NCBI GenBank assembly: GCA_910574835.1
Contig: CAJTDE010000011.1
Span: 1-64,000, forward strand
DNA from: Clostridia bacterium
GTDB taxonomy: Bacteria > Bacillota > Clostridia > Lachnospirales > Lachnospiraceae
Reading direction: 5' to 3'
Length of the DNA: 64,000 nt
The translations under genes were made by a program, and so were the position numbers. Numbering within the stretch: position 1 is the first letter of the stretch; the number at the start of each line of letters is the position of its first letter. The notes beneath the pieces were generated by a model, which worked only from the letters and a program-made list of their open reading frames with translations, ran no database searches and was not told the origin of the DNA. Positions 54,517 through 64,000 of this stretch are shown piece after piece.

Positions 54517-57207
54517 CTATATCGTTTCCTCCTCCAAAACCACAGGCCCCAACAGCCCAAAAGGTTCAACCGGCGTATATTGAGACATAAAATCCTTATT
54601 CTCATTCCCCAAAGTATTCGTCACCTCAATCGCCAGCTCATTCCTGCCAAAAGCAAGCTCCTCCGTGATCTCAATCCGATAAGGCGGACAAATGCACACT
54701 CCCGCGCTCTTCCCGTTCACAAAAACCTCCGCCGTCTCAAAAACCTCGCCCAGATTCAAAAACACCCTGCTCTTTTGGGTTTTCTCCCATTCAAAAGTCT
54801 TCTCATACCGCAGCGTCCCCGTCTTATCCGCAAACTCCGGCTCACAGGACAGAGGAAGCAGCTCTTCTCTCCTTCCAACCTCCGCAAAACCAAAAGTCTC
54901 CTTATCAAGTCCATAGCTCTTCGCATCCGCAAAGGAAACCTTCCACGTTCCCGCAAGCGTCAAGGTCCTCTGAACCGTCCCTGTCCACTCCGCTTCCACA
55001 GAAAAGCCTTCCCAGCTGTCACAGGCCAGAATCACCACGGACTCATAAGGCTTCAGACACAGATCCATTTCCATCCGCCCCTGCTTACGGCGCCGAACCG
55101 AAACCGCCCGAAGCCGGTTCGCAAAAGCATCATAAACCACAGGCGTCCTGCCAGAAGCAATCGTAAGCTCCGTCTCAATACTTTTAGCCGGATTCTCATT
55201 AAACAGCAAAAAAATCTCCCCATCTGGCTGAACATAGTGATAAGAAGCCAGCCTTTTTTGTTTCTCAGAAGTCCATACCGTCCTCCACTTCTCACAAACA
55301 CCGGAAATCTTCTCCAAAGAAACATTCTCCGCCATGCTAAGAAGCTTTCCGAACATCTCATATTCCGGTATCTCTTCCGTCTCCATTTCCTCACAGGATA
55401 TGCTCCGCTCCAACAGCACCTCCCACGGCTGTCCGTCAGCAAACACAACCGAGACCCCGGCCTTGCAAAGCATCAGCAGCTTCCTTTGCATCACCTCGGG
55501 AATCCGTTCCATAGCAGGCACAATCAAACATTCATACCGGTTTTGATTCACCCAAAAAGCGCCGTCCTCCACCTGCTCATCCGTCAAATCATCCAGACAT
55601 ACAACCGCCGCGCCAATCTGACTGTGATCCAGCTCCCGAAGCACTCTTTCCACAGGCAGGATATCGCCGCACCATTCCCCTTCCGCCGGATAAAGCACCG
55701 CCACAGCCGCCTCGTGAACGCCTCCCTGCAGAAGATGGCACATCCTCTGCATATACCGCATCAGCACCGGAAAATACCGAAACTGCGGATTATTCCCATG
55801 CGCATAAAAATGAGGCGGACAATCCCAGTCGGGATACTCCTTCGGGTCAAAGGCATGAGGAACAAAATAATTAATCCCCCTGGCAAGTAGATGATCCGTA
55901 ATCCATTTCATCCACTTAAGCCCCTCATTCCATCCATAAGCCCCAAAAGCCTCGCACATGGCAATCCCATTTTTCTCCGGATCATTCTGCGCCACGGAAG
56001 CCCCCAGGCGCCCCAGGCCATAGTGATAAAACACACCGTCATTTCCCCCGGTAGCAAACGCATCATGATGGAAATCATACCCCGGCGCAATCTGGTTGCT
56101 AATCACATCAATCCCGGAAAAATCCTGCCCCTTCTGCGCCCGGAACAAATGCCCCGGCCCATATCCAAGCCGCGCATGGGCTCCGTTATCCTCAATATGA
56201 TGCCCCACATACTTCACCCCATGATCCCGGCACCATTTTCCCAGAACCTGGGTAAAATTCTCCGAATACAGCCTGGAAACACAATCCATATAAGCAAAGC
56301 GAACCCGGCTCATGGTATCATCCGCCGAATCCACAAACAAAAACGGCAAAAACTCCTTCCCAAAAGGCAGAATTTCATCAAGCCCCTCACACCAGGGAAG
56401 CACCATATCCGCCCTCCCCATTTTTCCTTCCGTTCCCTTCACATTTCCAAACCGCGGCTCATCCGAAAAGAAAGCCGTAATCGTCGTCCCGAAAAACTCC
56501 TTAAAATGCTCATAATGCGGCTCATAAACCGCCTCAATCAAAACCTCCGTGGCCTCCTTCACCAAGGGATTCAGATAATCCTTCGTAGACTCCTCACCCC
56601 CCAGCCGGGTTTCAAAAACCACAAGCACACTCCAGTTCCCTTCCGGAATATCCCAGTAAAGAATCCCATCCTTCACCATCCCCGTCAGGTCCACCAAAGT
56701 CTCCGCTCTCACCGGGTCCACCCTGTCATCAAAGCCCTTCACCGGTTCATCTTCCCGCCGGGCCGCATAAACCCCGAGAATCACATCCTTCTCCCTCCCC
56801 TTGGCATCCCAGGGCCGTCCCTTCAAAAACCGCAGATTCATCCTGCCAAACCCAAGAGGTCCCACCACATCAAACCTCCTCAAGTCCAAATAAGTTTTCA
56901 AAAACTGCGGATACTTCTCCTTAACCAAGCCATTCGCAAACCCCGTGGGAAAATGGGAATCATCCAGAATCCAGACCTCCATCCCATCCCTTTTGGCCTT
57001 ATTCACAATAAATCCGACATCCTCCCACCATCCATCCTTCCCAAACTCCGGATGAGGCCGCGCCTCCACACAGACACCCCCGCAGCCGCACTCCCGAATC
57101 CGCTCCATATACTCCTCAAGCGTCCCCTGAGCCTCCCCATGCTGCCAGAAAAAAGGCATAATCGAGTTCCCTTCCCGCCCCATCAAAACATCCCGTAACC
57201 GTTCCAT
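54517..57207 (-). CDS. Large intracellular glycoside hydrolase, GH106-like (alpha-L-rhamnosidase type)
   Basis: 896 residues, AGGAGG eight bases before ATG. No signal peptide. N-terminal catalytic TIM-barrel region (about 20-450, with MPFFWQHGE, DDSHFPTGFANG and FFSDEPRFGN), a middle region, and a C-terminal GH2-like galactose-binding beta-sandwich (about 760-890, VFLNLGEVFETAEVFVNGKSAG). This layout fits GH106 alpha-L-rhamnosidases and related uncharacterised enzymes. Cytoplasmic location means it acts on imported glycosides. Neighbours are a GH1 enzyme, two DUF4038 enzymes and a probable esterase. The family assignment is moderately sure. Confidence 0.75.
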   Translation of the reverse strand: MERLRDVLMGREGNSIMPFFWQHGEAQGTLEEYMERIRECGCGGVCVEARPHPEFGKDGWWEDVGFIVNKAKRDGMEVWILDDSHFPTGFANGLVKEKYPQFLKTYLDLRRFDVVGPLGFGRMNLRFLKGRPWDAKGREKDVILGVYAARREDEPVKGFDDRVDPVRAETLVDLTGMVKDGILYWDIPEGNWSVLVVFETRLGGEESTKDYLNPLVKEATEVLIEAVYEPHYEHFKEFFGTTITAFFSDEPRFGNVKGTEGKMGRADMVLPWCEGLDEILPFGKEFLPFLFVDSADDTMSRVRFAYMDCVSRLYSENFTQVLGKWCRDHGVKYVGHHIEDNGAHARLGYGPGHLFRAQKGQDFSGIDVISNQIAPGYDFHHDAFATGGNDGVFYHYGLGRLGASVAQNDPEKNGIAMCEAFGAYGWNEGLKWMKWITDHLLARGINYFVPHAFDPKEYPDWDCPPHFYAHGNNPQFRYFPVLMRYMQRMCHLLQGGVHEAAVAVLYPAEGEWCGDILPVERVLRELDHSQIGAAVVCLDDLTDEQVEDGAFWVNQNRYECLIVPAMERIPEVMQRKLLMLCKAGVSVVFADGQPWEVLLERSISCEEMETEEIPEYEMFGKLLSMAENVSLEKISGVCEKWRTVWTSEKQKRLASYHYVQPDGEIFLLFNENPAKSIETELTIASGRTPVVYDAFANRLRAVSVRRRKQGRMEMDLCLKPYESVVILACDSWEGFSVEAEWTGTVQRTLTLAGTWKVSFADAKSYGLDKETFGFAEVGRREELLPLSCEPEFADKTGTLRYEKTFEWEKTQKSRVFLNLGEVFETAEVFVNGKSAGVCICPPYRIEITEELAFGRNELAIEVTNTLGNENKDFMSQYTPVEPFGLLGPVVLEEETI

Positions 57208-57226
57208 CCTGCAATCCTCCTATTAA

Positions 57227-57370
57227 AGTCGCTGCGCGACAGCACTAAAGGGTAAAGTCACTTCGGCGCACCTGTTATGAGAGTAACTTTTATTCGAAAG
57301 GGCACTCATAAAAGTTCCTCTCGTGCGCCTTTGCGACTTTACCTGTTGGCATAAATTATATTTCAAAAAC
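57227..57370 (-). repeat. Repeat A9 (full hairpin, diverged 5' tail)
   Basis: A copy with intact hairpins but without the ATAGTCC tail, directly before TAATAGGAGG of the GH106-like gene. Followed on the other side by repeat C2. Confidence 0.85.
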
Positions 57371-57406
57371 AAATCTCCACCGCTAAAAAGGCTGCCGTCC
57401 CCAACG

Positions 57407-57622
57407 CCTGGGTCTGCTGCGGAATAAGTTCTCCGGCTTTTCCGATATCAGGTGTCCGGCTGTTCGCGTACATGCTGTCTGATCTGAACGGACATTGCCC
57501 CAAAAGAAAAACCCAAAAAGTCCCCTCCAAGGCAATGTCCGTTCAGAGCAGACAGCGTGTACGAGAACCGTCCGAACACAGATATGGAAAAGCCGGAGGG
57601 CTTATTCCGCAGCAGACCCAGG
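57407..57622. repeat. Repeat C2 (large bulged palindrome)
   Basis: 216-bp imperfect palindrome. The outer arms pair perfectly over 22 bp (from CCTGGGTCTGCTGC to GCAGCAGACCCAGG). Next come CTCCGGCTTTTCC/GGAAAAGCCGGAG, the core shared with C1 (GTGTCCGGCTGTTCGCGTAC, CTGTCTG/CAGACAG), and inner arms GAACGGACATTGCC/GGCAATGTCCGTTC. Located between the GH1 stop and repeat A9; no gene in this 450-bp gap. Confidence 0.88.
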
Positions 57623-57658
57623 CCCCACCGGGAAAGCCGCCCCCCCCCCAACTACCCT

Positions 57659-59119
<1,461 letters not shown>

Positions 59120-59121
59120 TT

Positions 59122-59390
59122 AGTTCCGTAATATCCCTCCCAAGACACCTGTATGAAATCAATTTCCAGTCACAGAACCATATGCCTGTAAATCGATTTG
59201 TGTCTTGTGAGAGATATTACTGTTTTCCAGTTCCGTAATATCCCTCCCAAGACACCTGTATGAAATCAATTTCCAGTCACAGAACCATGTGCCTGTAAAT
59301 CGATTTGTGTCTTGTGAGAGATATTACTGTTTTCCAGTTCCGTAATATCCCTCAAAGTTCACCTACCTGAAATCAATTTCCAGTTATCCC
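59122..59390 (-). repeat. Repeat B7: tandem array, two full units and a longer partial
   Basis: Units 59122-59228 and 59229-59335 (107 bp each) differ at about one position. The partial unit 59336-59390 differs more (AAAGTTCACCTACC). Outer arms GTAATATCCCTC/GAGAGATATTAC with AAGACAC/GTGTCTT; inner arms AAATCAATTTCCAG/CTGTAAATCGATTT. Fills the whole gap between the GH1 gene and the DUF4038 gene. Confidence 0.95.
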
Positions 59391-60653
59391 TTATTCCCCG
59401 GCTCTGCGGGCCACAATCAGGGCATCCTGCCCAAAGGGATGCATCTCAATAACCGTTTCGCCTTCCTTCACCGTGAACCCGACATTCGCCGCAAACCGCT
59501 CCGCCAAATCAATCGTTCGAAGCTCCCAGCCGGTCAGATCCGCCTGAAGCCGAACCTTCGTATTGCAAGGGACATAAATCAACAGCAAATCCTCCCCGCA
59601 GCCTGCCACCCGGATATCCGTTGTAGGATTTAAAAGCAGCTCTTGTCTTGGCACAAGCTTCTCCCCGCCAAGCTCGGTCAGCAGCATTTTCAGATATCCG
59701 TAATCCCATGCTCCCGGGAAGGCAAGCGCCTCCTCCCAGGATTTCGGCATATCAAAGCCCTCTCCCAAAAGGCTTGCAAAGCCCTTCTTCACCTTATGCC
59801 AGCTATAAATACCGGCCGCTCCATAGGTAATGCCCGCACAGGCCCCCGAAAGCACACTCACATAAGCCGCCCGGCGCACATCACGGCGGCTCCACCGGCC
59901 GTACATATTTCCGGAATACCCCATTTCCTCATAACATGGCTCCGAATTGATCACCGGCTTTCCCGGATATTTATTCTGCATCTCCTCACTGAGAGAATAA
60001 GGCATCGTCAAATCCTTTGCATTGTGTCCGCTCTGGTAAAAGCACAGATCTAAAAGTCCGTACAACTCCTCCGGAATATAAGAATACCGCCCCTTAATAT
60101 GCGTCGTAAAAAGGCACTGAGGCGCCAGCTCCTTCAAAATCCTGCCCACATGCAGATAGTACTTAACGGTCTCCTCCTCCGGAAAGTCCGTATCGCCGCT
60201 GATAATATAAAGAGGCTCCAGATCCGTAAACACCTCATGAACCTTCCGCACATAATTCTCCAGACAGTCAAAGGGCAGAATCCCGTCCGGAAACAGCTTT
60301 GACGCCCAGGTTCCCGGCACATAATTGCACCATAAAACCACGAGAGCCAGCTCAAAGCCCTCCTGCTTTGCCTTGACGCACAGCTCCTTTGCATGAGCAA
60401 AATAAGCGTCATTCAGCTTATGAGGATCCTTCTCCAAAAACGGCTGATAATCAAGATCCGTCACCGAAGCGTCCCATTGGGGAAGAATGTTAATCTGAAT
60501 GGTATTGAAGCCCTGTGCTTTTCTCTTGTAGAGATAATAGTCCCATTCCTCATCCGTAATATTGGTAAAAGCAGACCAGCAGGTATCCGCCAGGTAAAAA
60601 AACGGCTTTCCGTCCTTTAATAATGTTCTCTGATTCTCCGCAATCTGAAGCAT
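59391..60653 (-). CDS. DUF4038 (apiosidase-like) glycoside hydrolase-like protein
   Basis: 420 residues. Begins in the barrel with GKPFFYLADTCWSAFTNIT and GFNTIQINILPQWDAS, typical of DUF4038/GH140-like proteins, some of which remove apiose from pectin. ISGDTDFPEE and NSEPCYEEMGY contain likely catalytic acids. A small C-terminal beta domain follows (LLLNPTTDIRVAGCGED). No signal peptide. It resembles the next gene upstream over the barrel, so the two are related enzymes for a complex glycoside. Substrate not known. Confidence 0.85.
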   Translation of the reverse strand: MLQIAENQRTLLKDGKPFFYLADTCWSAFTNITDEEWDYYLYKRKAQGFNTIQINILPQWDASVTDLDYQPFLEKDPHKLNDAYFAHAKELCVKAKQEGFELALVVLWCNYVPGTWASKLFPDGILPFDCLENYVRKVHEVFTDLEPLYIISGDTDFPEEETVKYYLHVGRILKELAPQCLFTTHIKGRYSYIPEELYGLLDLCFYQSGHNAKDLTMPYSLSEEMQNKYPGKPVINSEPCYEEMGYSGNMYGRWSRRDVRRAAYVSVLSGACAGITYGAAGIYSWHKVKKGFASLLGEGFDMPKSWEEALAFPGAWDYGYLKMLLTELGGEKLVPRQELLLNPTTDIRVAGCGEDLLLIYVPCNTKVRLQADLTGWELRTIDLAERFAANVGFTVKEGETVIEMHPFGQDALIVARRAGE

Positions 60654-60678
60654 AAATCTTGTTCTCCCTTCTATTTTA

Positions 60679-60894
60679 AGTTCCGCAATCCCTCTTCCAG
60701 TACCCCCAATCTAGAAGAATTTCCAGTCACAGAAGCATGCGTCTGTAAATTCTTCTGGCACTGTCTAGGGATTGCTGTTAAGTTCCGCAATCCCTCTTCC
60801 AGTACCCCCAATCTAGAAGAATTTCCAGTCACAGAAGCATGCGTCTGTAAATTCTTCTGGCACTGTCTAGGGATTGCTGTTAAGTTCCGCAATA
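60679..60894 (-). repeat. Repeat B8: tandem array, two full units and a partial
   Basis: Units 60679-60780 and 60781-60882 (102 bp) are identical by eye; a 12-bp partial unit follows and abuts the stop of the upstream gene. Outer arms GCAATCCCT/AGGGATTGC and inner arms AGAAGAATTTCCAG/CTGTAAATTCTTCT are unlike other loci but pair well. Confidence 0.95.
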
Positions 60895-62475
60895 TTATCC
60901 AACTGTTTCTCTTTTTACCACAAGGCACCAGTCCTGTAGATCCGGCTTTGCCGGAAGCCTCCAGGTATCCTGCCGCACCTCAAACTCCTGCGGCTCTTTG
61001 TATATGCCGTTTCTGGGATCAAACCACTGCATAACATACTTCCCGGAAGACATATGGATATCTCCGCTCTTTCTCGTTGCCTCGGGATAATAGAGCACCC
61101 AGCGCCCTCCATCCTTTGTCACCGTAATAAGCGGCATTTTCTTCCCAAAAGGATCTCCGACCGCATCCTTCCCGGTCTGATAGGGGTAAAGCTCCCAAAA
61201 CCTTTGTTCCTCGTAGAACTTGCGCATCAGCCCCATCTGCATGCCTCCCGGCCCGTCAATGGCCTGTGCCCAGGTTACATCAAAGCGGTTAAAAAGAGAC
61301 ATCTTATTTTCCTGCCCCTTCTCCCAGACTACATCCCAGATTCCCTGAGCGCCGTAGGTATAGCCGCAGCCCCCGGCCTGCACGGTCAGATAAGCCACAC
61401 GCCTTACCATAGCGTCCGTACACAGACGGGTTCCGTTTTCCTCCAGGGTAGAACAGAACTCATAAAAGGCTTCCCCCTCCACAAAGGGCTTATCCCCATG
61501 CTCCTGCAAAAATGCCTTGTAATCGTCAATACTCACCACATAGTCCCCGTGGCCGGCCTGATTCAAGGTAAAATCCATCCAGTCCTCATCCTGATAGTAG
61601 GAGGCAAAGGGCCGTTCATTGGTATAATGGGCCGTCATAGGATGACGGTAGCTGTTAAGCTCCTGCATATACAGAGCCACCTTCCTCCACTCCTCCACAT
61701 AGAAGGGCTGACGGGCCTTGTCATAACCGCCCAGCTCCCCGGCCAGGGTCCACACCATAGGAAGCGCTCCGTAGCGGGCCATAATATACCGGGCCAGATT
61801 TTTATATTTCTCCACCTGATTTTCAATGGACATAAACCAGGCAAAGCCCAGGGCGTTTACAATCCCCTTATCTGCCAGATAATACATCCGCCGGTCAAGT
61901 TCCTCCTGGTAAAACCTCACATTGGGCAAATCCGGCTCCTGCCAGTAATAAGCGTCCCCTCCCATCATGGGATCGCTTCGCAGATTTGTCTGATAAACCG
62001 TATAGCCCTGCTCTGCCCGACGGTCTATCATTCCCCGGAACATGCTGTCCATCCCCGGATGGTTGGATTCCTCCCATTTTTCCCGGTAGGAAAACTCCCA
62101 GTGTGTATCTCCCAGCCAGAAAAAGGGCGTCCCGTCTGCATAGGTAAAGTAACGCTTATCCCTGCTGATTTTTAAAAATCCATGAAGGTAAAGAGCAAGC
62201 TCTCCCTGGTAGGGCACACATTCCACCTGCCCCTTCGCTCCGTCAAAGCCTGTCTCACCCGGAGCATTTACCGCATAGCTCCAGATTCCTTCCTCTGTGG
62301 GCGCAAAGGCCACGCGGTAAACATTCTCTCCGTCCCAGTAGGCTTCCCGAACAATGGTCTGTCCCGACGGCCCTGTGAAAACCGCTTTCACGCAGCAGTC
62401 CAGAAAGGGATTGGCAAACATCTTTTCGCTTTCAAAGGTCAGAATCAGAACCCTGTACCTCTCTGTCCGCTCCAT
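60895..62475 (-). CDS. DUF5060/DUF4038 glycoside hydrolase-like protein
   Basis: 526 residues. N-terminal beta-sandwich DUF5060 (about 1-95, VKAVFTGPSGQTIVREAYWDG), DUF4038 barrel (about 105-440, GTPFFWLGDTHWEFSYREKW), and a short C-terminal beta domain. No signal peptide. ATG overlaps the TGA of the preceding gene (TGATG), so translation is coupled. Probably hydrolyses an arabinose-, apiose- or rhamnose-type glycoside; family-level call only. Confidence 0.87.
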   Translation of the reverse strand: MERTERYRVLILTFESEKMFANPFLDCCVKAVFTGPSGQTIVREAYWDGENVYRVAFAPTEEGIWSYAVNAPGETGFDGAKGQVECVPYQGELALYLHGFLKISRDKRYFTYADGTPFFWLGDTHWEFSYREKWEESNHPGMDSMFRGMIDRRAEQGYTVYQTNLRSDPMMGGDAYYWQEPDLPNVRFYQEELDRRMYYLADKGIVNALGFAWFMSIENQVEKYKNLARYIMARYGALPMVWTLAGELGGYDKARQPFYVEEWRKVALYMQELNSYRHPMTAHYTNERPFASYYQDEDWMDFTLNQAGHGDYVVSIDDYKAFLQEHGDKPFVEGEAFYEFCSTLEENGTRLCTDAMVRRVAYLTVQAGGCGYTYGAQGIWDVVWEKGQENKMSLFNRFDVTWAQAIDGPGGMQMGLMRKFYEEQRFWELYPYQTGKDAVGDPFGKKMPLITVTKDGGRWVLYYPEATRKSGDIHMSSGKYVMQWFDPRNGIYKEPQEFEVRQDTWRLPAKPDLQDWCLVVKRETVG

Positions 62476-63947
62476 CACACAAGCCCCCTTTTCTTTGCAA
62501 GTAAGACTGCCATCCGAACCAGCGCTTCCCCATCCTCCTTACAAAGGAAGCCTTTGGAAATCTGCTCTTTGGTATCCTCCCGGCACAGCTCTTCATAGTG
62601 CGCCAGACTGCCGTAAAGCTCTTTTAAAAATGCGGGAGAAAATGCCTCCTGATAGCCGAACAGAGGGTCCACCGAAGAACCGGGGTCCACAAAGCTCTGT
62701 CCCGGCTCTATGTCGCTTGCGGAATGATAACGCCCGGTGGGGTAATTTAAGAGGCAGGTGCGTAAGCCTCCCTTTGTATTCCCAAACACATCCTTGCGGT
62801 TTCTTCCACATTCATCAACCGGAATCCGTCCGCAGGAATTGGGCCCCGCCCCCTCTCTCACCCACCGGAAGAGATTGCGGAAGGCAGCGGCAAACAGAAA
62901 CTGGGACGGGTAATCATTTCCTTCCTCATGCTTTCCTATATAAGCAGGCAAATGGTTGATGCGCTTCAAATCCTCGTCATTTTTGTAATAATTCACATAG
63001 CTGAACATGGTATCATGGCTGGCTCCCGTAACCTCATATTCCCGATATAGAAAATGAGAATAATCACTGTCCCCGCGCTTGGTGCGGAAGGCATCCCAAA
63101 GGCCGTTCTCACTCTCTGTCTGAACGGAAATATAAGGCTCTTCCACATGCTCAATCCTCCGCAGACGGAAATCATAGTCCATAACGGCCTCATACTGGTT
63201 CACCGGAACAATCAAATTCCGCACACCGCCTCCGGCCAGGTAGCCGTCGAATACCCTTTTGTCCCTTTTTACCTCATCCCGGTAGGCAAAGCTGTTCACA
63301 TAACGGAAGAGATAGCAGGCCGACTGGGACCATCCGGTCAGATAGAGAAAGCTATGATCATAGGAGCGGATGGGATTCTGCTCTTCCTCACCCCGCAGCA
63401 GCCAGGCCAGATCCGTCAGCATATCCCAGAACAGACCTGTCTCATAGTGAATATCAATATCCGGCAGCAAGCCCCTCTCCCTTGTTTCCTCTATGGTAAA
63501 CGGAAACGGCTCATCCTCCCGGGGATTCGGCCAGGACAGACGGCCGTAGCGCTCCCTGTCAAACTCCTCCATTTTTGCAATGGTATTGGGCTTGCTTGTA
63601 ATGCCTATATAAATATCTCCGTCCCTCATAAACTTTTCATAGCCCAGAATCCACATGCGGTCAATCTCCATAAAAGAGGTGGGGTTGATAATCTCCACCA
63701 CTACATTTCCGCTGGACTTGCCGGGGTTCTTCGGCGCTCTGACAATGATGCGGTTTATGTATGCCGTATCTTTATATTTTACCTTAACAGCGCCCGTATT
63801 TCCAACACTTTCATAAACATTGGCCGTGCCCTCCAGATAGTATTCCTTTTCCTCGTAGCCGTATTTCTCAAAATCCAGGTAGCGGGCAGCGCTTGCAAAA
63901 GGATAGCTTGAGGGGCTTACCGGAATTTCCTTTACACAATTTATCAT
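62475..63947 (-). CDS. Alpha/beta-hydrolase domain protein (esterase-like)
   Basis: 490 residues, no signal peptide. Matches the large alpha/beta-hydrolase domain family seen in glycoside clusters: nucleophile Ser probably in YLTGWSQSACYLFRY (about residue 213), an Asp/Glu-rich middle part, and a late His in the final third. Could remove acyl groups from glycosides before the hydrolases act. First gene of the operon within the window, preceded by the edge of a B repeat. Confidence 0.82.
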   Translation of the reverse strand: MINCVKEIPVSPSSYPFASAARYLDFEKYGYEEKEYYLEGTANVYESVGNTGAVKVKYKDTAYINRIIVRAPKNPGKSSGNVVVEIINPTSFMEIDRMWILGYEKFMRDGDIYIGITSKPNTIAKMEEFDRERYGRLSWPNPREDEPFPFTIEETRERGLLPDIDIHYETGLFWDMLTDLAWLLRGEEEQNPIRSYDHSFLYLTGWSQSACYLFRYVNSFAYRDEVKRDKRVFDGYLAGGGVRNLIVPVNQYEAVMDYDFRLRRIEHVEEPYISVQTESENGLWDAFRTKRGDSDYSHFLYREYEVTGASHDTMFSYVNYYKNDEDLKRINHLPAYIGKHEEGNDYPSQFLFAAAFRNLFRWVREGAGPNSCGRIPVDECGRNRKDVFGNTKGGLRTCLLNYPTGRYHSASDIEPGQSFVDPGSSVDPLFGYQEAFSPAFLKELYGSLAHYEELCREDTKEQISKGFLCKEDGEALVRMAVLLAKKRGLV

Positions 63948-63962
63948 CTCACACCTCTATTC

Positions 63963-64000
63963 CAGTTCCGTATCCCCCTCCCAGCGCCGTTTATTAGAAC
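63963..64000 (-). repeat. Repeat B9 (cut by the window edge)
   Basis: The 3' part of a B unit, ending ACGGAACTGGAATAGAGGTG at the ribosome site of the alpha/beta-hydrolase gene. The remainder is outside the window. Confidence 0.7.

Noticed and set aside
54322-57198. Two long open frames on the + strand (about 520 and 435 codons) opposite the GH106-like gene
   Set aside because: They are rich in Pro, His, Arg, Lys and Leu without domains or ribosome sites, and mirror the codon pattern of the real gene on the minus strand.
59122-60894. B tandem arrays as CRISPR
   Set aside because: Units are over 100 bp, palindromic throughout, with two or three copies, no unique spacers and no cas genes.
61054-62175. 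Long + strand frame opposite the DUF5060 gene
   Set aside because: No domain, no ribosome site, and the opposite strand has a complete gene with clear motifs.

Overview
The window looks like chromosome of a Gram-positive gut anaerobe of the Clostridia, most likely a Lachnospiraceae (Clostridium cluster XIVa) relative. This is inferred from the AGGAGG ribosome binding sites, the medium GC content, lipobox lipoproteins, YesM/YesN two-component pairs, ROK, RpiR and GntR-LacI regulators, an EFR1-type ferredoxin, and dense sugar ABC/PTS loci mixed with DUF4038-type enzymes. I saw no rRNA, tRNA, CRISPR array, prophage or intact transposase.

Layout. 0.5-8.7 kb: a leftward operon (sulfonate/nitrate-type lipoprotein, two permeases, two ATPases, an EamA exporter, an RpiB-like isomerase, a transketolase N-terminal subunit) with a divergent ROK regulator. 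It may be a sulfosugar (sulfo-transketolase) locus. 8.8-17.2 kb: GntR/ABC-2 exporter, NlpC/P60 hydrolase, PLD-type synthase, DUF434 protein and a second export-type ABC pair. 17.4-25.9 kb: a chemoreceptor coupled to an FMN-binding lipoprotein, EFR1 protein, ROK regulator, Gfo/Idh oxidoreductase, an OmpR/kinase pair, and an XRE/DUF3796 pair. 26.6-32.6 kb: alpha-glucoside PTS, GH4 6-phospho-alpha-glucosidase, an unknown membrane protein and two overlapping RpiR regulators. 32.7-46.4 kb: arabinose-type locus (two paralogous binding proteins, two permeases, ATPase, YesM/YesN pair, FGGY kinase, araA, AraR). 46.8-63.9 kb: leftward glycoside locus (esterase-like alpha/beta hydrolase, two DUF4038 enzymes, GH1, GH106-like, binding protein, two Gfo/Idh oxidoreductases, two TIM-barrel isomerases, ATPase without permease, AraC regulator). 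None of the glycosidases has a signal peptide, so digestion is probably intracellular.

The most unusual content is not protein coding. Three families of long hairpin repeats, called A, B and C here, are scattered through all these loci. A (about 168 bp) and B (about 103 bp) almost always end a few bases upstream of a Shine-Dalgarno sequence, in the same orientation as the downstream gene, including the one case on the + strand. Between copies the stem arms change while pairing is kept, so the fold rather than the sequence appears to be conserved. B occurs as tandem arrays whose arms are specific to each locus. C (about 220 bp) is a bulged palindrome with a constant core and fully different outer and inner arms in its two copies. 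I do not recognise these families; they are the best candidate here for an undescribed system.
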